A stretch of 64,000 nucleotides of DNA from Vibrio sp. 10N (GTDB lineage: Bacteria > Pseudomonadota > Gammaproteobacteria > Enterobacterales > Vibrionaceae). The notes under the pieces are model-generated. The model was given only the letters and a program-made list of their open reading frames with translations. It searched no databases and was not told the origin of the DNA. Shown here in pieces: positions 58,785 through 64,000 of the stretch. The stretch spans positions 2,790,001-2,854,000 of the forward strand of contig NZ_BTPM01000001.1 in assembly GCF_036245475.1 (NCBI RefSeq), written 5' to 3'. The position numbers were made by a program, and so were the translations under genes. Numbering within the stretch: the first letter of the stretch is position 1; each line of letters opens with the position of its first letter.

Positions 58785-59883
58785 TTACAGGCCTGATTTT
58801 AGGCTAGCTTCGATAAATTTGTCCAAGTCGCCATCAAGAACCGCTTGAGTGTTGCGGTTTTCAATGCCAGTACGCAAGTCTTTAATGCGTGAATCATCAA
58901 GTACGTAAGAGCGAATTTGGCTGCCCCAACCGATGTCAGATTTAGCATCTTCGTTCGCTTGCTTCTCTGCGTTTTGTTTTTGCAGTTCATGCTCGAACAG
59001 TTTTGCACGTAGCTGTTTCATCGCTTGGTCTTTGTTTTTATGCTGAGAACGATCGTTCTGGCACTGAACCACGATGTTAGTTGGAACGTGAGTAATACGA
59101 ACCGCCGATTCCGTGGTGTTAACGTGCTGACCACCCGCACCAGAAGCACGGTAAACGTCGATACGAAGATCTGAAGGGTTGATCTCAATATCAATGTTGT
59201 CATCAATCTCTGGATACACAAACGCAGACGCAAATGAAGTGTGACGACGGCCGCTTGAGTCAAATGGTGACTTACGAACTAGGCGGTGAACACCCGTTTC
59301 TGTGCGTAACCAGCCATAAGCATACTCGCCCGATACCTTCACAGTTGCGCCTTTAAGGCCAGCAACTTCACCTTCTGATACTTCGATGATTTCAGTCTTG
59401 AAGCCTTTCGCTTCTGCCCAACGAAGATACATACGTAGCATCATGTTGGTCCAGTCTTGCGCTTCCGTACCACCAGAGCCAGATTGCAAGTCGATGTAGC
59501 AATCTGACGCATCGTGGTCACCAGCGAACATACGACGGAACTCAAGCGTTTCTAGCTTGGCTTCCAGTTCAGCAAGTTCTGGTTCAATTTCATCGAAAGT
59601 TTCTTGATCTTCTTCTTCAACCGCCAGCTCTAGAAGACCGTCTACGTCTTCTACACCTTGGTCAAGGAGGTCGATGGTTTCAACAACCGCTTCCAGTGAG
59701 GCACGTTCTTTACCTAGTGCTTGCGCACGCTCAGGCTCGTTCCATACATCCGGTTGTTCAAGTTCTGCGTTGACTTCTTCTAGACGCTCTTTCTTAGCGT
59801 CATAGTCAAAGATACCCCCTCAGGATATTTGTGCGTTCAGACACATCCTGTAGGCGGTTTTTAATAGGATTGATTTCAAACAT
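58785..59883 (-). CDS. prfB: Peptide chain release factor 2 with +1 programmed frameshift
   Basis: RF2 reads UAA and UGA. The gene begins at the ATG at 59883 ([18 protein letters not shown]), runs 25 codons to an in-frame TGA at 59808-59806, and continues in the +1 frame (skipping base 59808) to 58785, giving 365 residues, the E. coli length. The shift site AGGGGGTATCTTTGAC has the internal Shine-Dalgarno, the CTT slip codon and TGA-C. SPF (RKSPFDSSG) and GGQ (GAGGQHVN) are intact. Frameshifting is autoregulated by RF2 level. Confidence 0.98.
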
Positions 59884-59987
59884 ATTTGCTCAGCATTTAT
59901 GAGTAGAATTTAACCGCAGAATTCTACTCAAAAATGTGACGAAGATACAGGAAAATATCGATTTTCCTTGACGGAAATATTAAGCCC

Positions 59988-61727
59988 CTAACGAGGCTCA
60001 ATATGGTCGACCATCAGTTGCAATGACTGGTTTCCACGAAACTCGTTGATATCCAGTTTGTAAGCCAAAGTGACGGTTTTCACTGACGCATCCGGCCAGC
60101 GGCGCAGATCCACATTAAAGGCGATCGCATCCAGCATAATATTGGTGCCAAACCCTTTATGCATAGGCTCTACCATCATCTTAAGGTGTTTTTCACCCAC
60201 CAGTTTTTGATGTAATACTTTAAACTCACCATCAAATACCGGATCTGGAAACGCCTGTCCCCATGGACCACCAGCACGAATTTGCTCTGCGGTGTGCATG
60301 GAAAACTCTTCCGGTGTCAGCTCACCATCGGACAAGATAATGCCTTTCAGCGCGGTATCACCTAGCTCTTCACGTACCACCTCATCAAACAACTTACTAA
60401 AGCGCTCGAAGTCTTTTTCCATGATAGTGAGGCCAGCTGCCATGGCGTGACCACCGAACTTCAAAATCAGTCCAGAGTTCTGGGTATCAATTCGGTCTAA
60501 GGCATCGCGCATGTGCAGACCTTGGATAGAGCGACACGAACCTTTGATCGTTCCTTCGCCACCATCGGCAAACGCGATCACCGGACGATGAAATTTGTCT
60601 TTAATGCGCGAGGCCAAAATGCCAATCACACCTTGATGCCAGTCACGCTGGAACAGGGCAAGACCATAAGGCAGTGCTGATTTATCACTAATTTGCAGGC
60701 GCTCACAAAATGCCAACGCTTCTTGCTTCATGCCTTCTTCGATGTCTTTGCGCGTCTGGTTTAGTCCATCAAGTTCACTGGCCATACGGCGCGCAGCATG
60801 GATGTTATCCGACATCAACAGCTCAACACCAAACGACATGTCATCCAAACGACCCGCCGCGTTAATTCGCGGACCAAGGGCAAAGCCAAAATCGGATGCT
60901 ACCAACTTTCTAGCGTCTCGCTTGGCAATTTCAATCAACGCCTGAATGCCAGGTCTGGCTTTGCCCGCGCGAATGCGCTGCAGACCTTGGTGCACCAAAA
61001 TGCGGTTGTTCTCATCCAAAGGCACCACATCGGCAACAGTACCGAGCGCCACCAAATCAATCAGCTCCATCAGTTTTGGCTCAGCCATGCCTTGCTCAGC
61101 GAACCAGTTACGCTTTCTCATATAAACGCAAAGCGCCATCATCAGATAGAACGCAACGCCAACGCCTGCCAGTGCTTTCGATGGAAAACCACACTCATTG
61201 AGGTTGGGATTGACCATGGCATCCACATTCGGCAGCTCTGCACCCGGTAAGTGATGATCAGTGACCAGCACCTTGATGTTATTGTCTTTGGCGTACTGCA
61301 CCCCGGAAATCGAAGAAACGCCATTGTCGACGGTCATGATGACTTCCGCGCCAATCTCAATAGCTTGATCGACCACCTCAGGGCTTAGGCCATAACCATC
61401 TTCAAAACGGTTGGGCACCAGATAGTCGACATTGCGGCTGCCTAGCATACGCAGAGCCAGCACAGAGAGCGCAGAGCTCGTGGCGCCATCGGCATCAAAG
61501 TCACCGACAACGATAATGCGCTTTTGCTGCTCAATCGCCTCAAACAGCAGCTCAACAGCGGCATCAATACCCGCTAATTGTTGGTATGAATGCAGCCCTT
61601 TTGCGGCTTTTTCCAATTGAGCGACATCACTCACGCCGCGGCTTATGTATAAACGGCGTAGCAAAGCAGGAATGGAGTCTGGAAGTATCGAGATGTCGAC
61701 GTCAGGGCGGCGTTGGATTTCTATCAT
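59988..61727 (-). CDS. recJ: Single-strand DNA 5'-3' exonuclease RecJ
   Basis: A DHH-family exonuclease (579 residues) used in recombination, base-excision and mismatch repair. Motifs: DFDADGATSSAL (motif I), MTVDNGVSS, VTDHHLPG (DHH), AGVGVAFYL and GGHAMAAGLT (DHHA1). It works downstream of MutH nicking, and mutH is in this window. The ATG at 61727 (MIEIQRRP) is the family start; the frame extends seven codons further through a hairpin. It lies between dsbC and prfB, as in E. coli. Confidence 0.97.
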   Translation of the reverse strand: MIEIQRRPDVDISILPDSIPALLRRLYISRGVSDVAQLEKAAKGLHSYQQLAGIDAAVELLFEAIEQQKRIIVVGDFDADGATSSALSVLALRMLGSRNVDYLVPNRFEDGYGLSPEVVDQAIEIGAEVIMTVDNGVSSISGVQYAKDNNIKVLVTDHHLPGAELPNVDAMVNPNLNECGFPSKALAGVGVAFYLMMALCVYMRKRNWFAEQGMAEPKLMELIDLVALGTVADVVPLDENNRILVHQGLQRIRAGKARPGIQALIEIAKRDARKLVASDFGFALGPRINAAGRLDDMSFGVELLMSDNIHAARRMASELDGLNQTRKDIEEGMKQEALAFCERLQISDKSALPYGLALFQRDWHQGVIGILASRIKDKFHRPVIAFADGGEGTIKGSCRSIQGLHMRDALDRIDTQNSGLILKFGGHAMAAGLTIMEKDFERFSKLFDEVVREELGDTALKGIILSDGELTPEEFSMHTAEQIRAGGPWGQAFPDPVFDGEFKVLHQKLVGEKHLKMMVEPMHKGFGTNIMLDAIAFNVDLRRWPDASVKTVTLAYKLDINEFRGNQSLQLMVDHIEPR

Positions 61728-61737
61728 AAAATGCAAT

Positions 61738-61755
61738 GGGGCCTTCAACGGCCCC
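61738..61755 (-). other. Small hairpin between dsbC and recJ
   Basis: GGGGCC-GTTGAA-GGCCCC on the minus strand, a perfect 6-bp GC stem 11 bases before the recJ start and 12 after the dsbC stop. The T run is interrupted (ATTGCATTTT), so it may be an attenuator or may affect recJ translation. Confidence 0.5.
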
Positions 61756-61766
61756 TATCCTAATCG

Positions 61767-62561
61767 TTATTTAATTTGTTCTAGACGCTTTAGAAGATCA
61801 GCTGGAGGTAAGTAGCCACCTACCATTTCGCCATTTGGCAAGAAAATCGCCGGCGTACCACTGATACCCAGCTCTCGCCCAAGATTGTAGTGTTTTTCGA
61901 TCGTCTCTTGGCACTGTGTCAAGTCACCATCAAACACCGCCTCTTTGCGATTAACTTTGGCATCATGCATCGCCGTCGCAGGGTTGTCAGAACACCAGAT
62001 CTTCGCCATCTGTTCCGCAACAGAGCCGGTAGCGCCTTGTCGAGGATAAGCTAAGTAGCGCACGGTAATGCCTAAATCATTGTACTCTTGCATCTGGCTG
62101 TGCAGTCTCACACAGTAGCCACAAGTAATATCGGTAAACACGGTCACCACATACTTTTCATCTTTTGCTTTGTACTCAATCACACTGTCAGCAAACGCAG
62201 CGACTTTTTCTGCGTTGATCGGCGCTTGACGCTCAGCAATCACGTCTTTGTAATTACCGTCGGCATCAATCGAATACAAGGTACCAGCAATAAAATGGTC
62301 GCCTGATGGTGACGCAAATAAGATGCCGCCTGGTGTGCGAACTTCCATCAAACCAGCAATATCAGAAGGCACCACTTCAGATACCTCAATGCCAATTTTG
62401 GCAAATCGTTCACGAATGGCCGCTTCATCTGCTGTTGAACTCACCGCCGCCGTTTCTACAACGGGCGCGGGTGTTGTTTGGCTTGGTTGAGACTCTTCAG
62501 CGCCACAAGCCGTAACGAAAAATGGCAGAGAAAGTAGAGTTAAGCGGCGTAATACGCTCAT
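61767..62561 (-). CDS. dsbC: Disulfide isomerase DsbC, possibly a lipoprotein
   Basis: A thioredoxin-fold disulfide isomerase of 264 residues. The active site is CGYC in TDITCGYCVRLH, with cis-Pro loop GTPAIFLPNG and an N-terminal dimerisation domain. Unlike E. coli DsbC, the N-terminus ends in a lipobox (FFVTACG) and is followed by a Ser/Thr/Pro-rich linker, so it may be lipid-anchored. The ATG at 62561 with AAGGTG upstream was chosen over a GTG at 62570. It sits between xerD and recJ. Confidence 0.94.
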   Translation of the reverse strand: MSVLRRLTLLSLPFFVTACGAEESQPSQTTPAPVVETAAVSSTADEAAIRERFAKIGIEVSEVVPSDIAGLMEVRTPGGILFASPSGDHFIAGTLYSIDADGNYKDVIAERQAPINAEKVAAFADSVIEYKAKDEKYVVTVFTDITCGYCVRLHSQMQEYNDLGITVRYLAYPRQGATGSVAEQMAKIWCSDNPATAMHDAKVNRKEAVFDGDLTQCQETIEKHYNLGRELGISGTPAIFLPNGEMVGGYLPPADLLKRLEQIK

Positions 62562-62591
62562 TGAAATCACCTTTGTATAGAAAACGTTAAA

Positions 62592-63500
62592 TTAAGCCCT
62601 TGGATGATGCTGGCTATGAATGTTCTTCAATCGTTCTGTTGCTACATGAGTATAAATTTGTGTCGTAGATAAGTCACTATGCCCCAGCAACATCTGTACG
62701 ACACGCAGATCGGCACCATAGTTCAATAGATGCGTCGCAAAAGCGTGCCTTAGTACGTGGGGCGACAGTAACTCTGTGTCGATATCGGCCAATACGGCAT
62801 AGAACTTAATACGGTGCCAAAAGGTTTGTCGGGTCATCTGCTTAGCACGTTTGCTTGGAAACACCACATCCGAGGTTTTCTCACCAAGCAGCTGCGGGCG
62901 ACCTTTATCAATAAATTCAGCAATCCAATCAATGGCGTTCTCACCCATAGGTACCAAACGCTCTTTGTTACCTTTACCTACAACACGTACCACGCCCTGT
63001 CTTAGACTGATGTTTTCCATCGTCAGGCTCACAAGCTCTGTAACACGAAGACCTGTGGCGTAAAGCAGCTCAAGCATCGCTTTGTCGCGCAGCTCTATAG
63101 GGTCGTTAGGATCGGGCGCATCGAGAAGCGCCATCACTTGGTCTTCAGTCAAATCTTTTGGTAATCGCTTAGGCAGCTTGGGGCTCACCAATAAAGCCGT
63201 CGGATCGTCCGATCGTAGCTTTTCTCGGTGCAAGTATTGAAACAGTCTGCGTATTGCAGAAAGCATTCTCGCGCGTGAGCTTTGCTGATAGTTTTGATCG
63301 GTTAACCAGGTTTGGTACTCCTGCAAACCCGACAAACTGATGAAGTCCAATTTGTAATTATGCTCATGCATCCATTTCAACAACTTCACCAGATCATTTC
63401 GATAAGACGCCAAGGTGTTTTCTGACAACCCTCGCTCCATCCACATGGAATCGAGAAATTGTTCCACTAAGCCCTGATCTTGGATATTGACGTCGCTCAC
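62592..63500 (-). CDS. xerD: Site-specific tyrosine recombinase XerD
   Basis: With XerC it resolves chromosome dimers at dif, driven by FtsK; in vibrios it is also used by integrating phages such as CTX. The protein is 302 residues. Catalytic residues: Arg in TGLRVTELVSL, Lys in the beta hairpin (VGKGNKERLVPM), HVLRHAFATHLL, and LGHSDLSTTQIYTH with the Tyr nucleophile. The start is GTG at 63500 with AGAGG upstream; a GTG two codons earlier (63506) is possible. It is divergent from fldB. Confidence 0.96.
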   Translation of the reverse strand: MSDVNIQDQGLVEQFLDSMWMERGLSENTLASYRNDLVKLLKWMHEHNYKLDFISLSGLQEYQTWLTDQNYQQSSRARMLSAIRRLFQYLHREKLRSDDPTALLVSPKLPKRLPKDLTEDQVMALLDAPDPNDPIELRDKAMLELLYATGLRVTELVSLTMENISLRQGVVRVVGKGNKERLVPMGENAIDWIAEFIDKGRPQLLGEKTSDVVFPSKRAKQMTRQTFWHRIKFYAVLADIDTELLSPHVLRHAFATHLLNYGADLRVVQMLLGHSDLSTTQIYTHVATERLKNIHSQHHPRA

Positions 63501-63658
63501 GACCACCTCTTGGATGTTTATACAGTACTTTCAACAGAGTAAGCGAGAAAAAACCAGAATGCCATAAAAAACAGCAAGCAGAACAATAAGCGCTGCAAAG
63601 ATGGGCAAATTCAGAGTAGAATCTTGGCCATTCATCACAACCATGACACAGTGAAGTT

Positions 63659-64000
63659 ATGAAAATAGGTTTATTTTACGGCTCGTCCACCTGCTATACC
63701 GAGATGGCTGCAGAGAAAATTCGCGACATCATCGGTCCTGATATCGTCGACATATTTAACGTAAAAGACACACCTATTAGCCAGATGAGCAGCTATGATC
63801 TGCTTATCTTAGGGATTTCGACCTGGGATTTCGGTGAACTCCAAGAAGACTGGGGCGCGATATGGGATCAAATCGGTGGCGTGTCACTCAACGACAAAGT
63901 CGTCGCATTGTTCGGCTTAGGCGATCAAGAAGGCTATGGCGAATGGTATCTGGATGCAATGGGAATGCTTCACGATGAACTCAAGCCGACTGGCGCCAAG
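63659..64000 (+). CDS. fldB: Flavodoxin FldB (partial, 114 codons)
   Basis: The frame starts at the ATG at 63659 and runs off the window. The FMN phosphate loop is [18 protein letters not shown] (residues about 4-21), followed by [18 protein letters not shown] and [18 protein letters not shown], the long-chain flavodoxin pattern. The position next to xerD and the sequence both fit FldB. Flavodoxins carry electrons in place of ferredoxin. Confidence 0.93.
   Translation, partial: MKIGLFYGSSTCYTEMAAEKIRDIIGPDIVDIFNVKDTPISQMSSYDLLILGISTWDFGELQEDWGAIWDQIGGVSLNDKVVALFGLGDQEGYGEWYLDAMGMLHDELKPTGAK

Overview
The window is a chromosomal segment of a gammaproteobacterium, almost certainly a Vibrio. 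Three genes point there directly: a vpsR-type regulator beside lysS, a hlyU regulator beside nhaR and rpsT, and an nptA-type Na+/phosphate cotransporter. The rest of the window is a mosaic of housekeeping blocks whose gene order matches Escherichia coli and, as I recall it, the vpsR/hlyU region of the large Vibrio cholerae chromosome. I see no rRNA, insertion sequence, CRISPR array, phage or integron. Two tRNA genes are present.

Layout. (1) 1-4290 is the most accessory part: the start of a secreted protein, a winged-helix/TolB-like/TPR protein, a glycine-zipper protein with an acidic tail coupled to a short-chain dehydrogenase, and an outer-membrane barrel. (2) 4462-5344 is rimI-holD. (3) 5474-10785 is the O2-independent ubiquinone locus (ubiT plus a GNAT gene; ubiU-ubiV) with a PAS-PAS-GGDEF-EAL gene between the two halves. 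(4) 10848-12665 is a MarR regulator and a MATE efflux pump. (5) 12780-31901 is the transcription/translation block nlpI, pnp, rpsO, truB, rbfA, infB, nusA, rimP, tRNA-fMet, tRNA-Leu, secG, then glmM, folP, ftsH, rlmE, yhbY, greA, dacB. (6) 31946-32794 is an MgtE-type transporter with a long structured leader. (7) 33269-42931 is ispH, fkpB, lspA, ileS, ribF, murJ, rpsT, hlyU, nhaR. (8) 43338-46557 is nptA, an Slp-family lipoprotein, a second acidic glycine-zipper gene and a second dehydrogenase. (9) 46615-54731 is thyA, lgt, a TauE-type permease, ptsP, rppH, mutH, a small DUF6482-like gene and tas. (10) 54836-57010 is a DUF1127 gene, a 41-codon gene and vpsR. (11) 57231-64000 is lysS, prfB with its programmed frameshift, recJ, dsbC, xerD and the start of fldB.

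How the genes work together: region 5 makes and tunes the gene-expression machinery (IF2, NusA, RbfA, RimP, GreA, initiator tRNA, PNPase). Region 7 handles isoprenoid, flavin, lipoprotein and murein precursors. Regions 9 and 11 combine lipoprotein maturation, the nitrogen PTS, mRNA decapping, mismatch repair, translation termination, disulfide isomerisation and chromosome dimer resolution. c-di-GMP appears twice: the GGDEF-EAL enzyme and VpsR, which is a c-di-GMP-responsive biofilm regulator in V. cholerae.

The items I would look at first are: the duplicated pairing of acidic-tailed glycine-zipper proteins with short-chain dehydrogenases, one of which lacks the catalytic tyrosine; a candidate 14-codon leader peptide in a structured RNA upstream of the CBS-less MgtE gene; a dense cluster of DnaA-box-like sites between rppH and mutH, near where E. 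coli has DARS2; and a possible lipoprotein form of DsbC. All functions are inferred from sequence reading and recalled family knowledge; no search was run.
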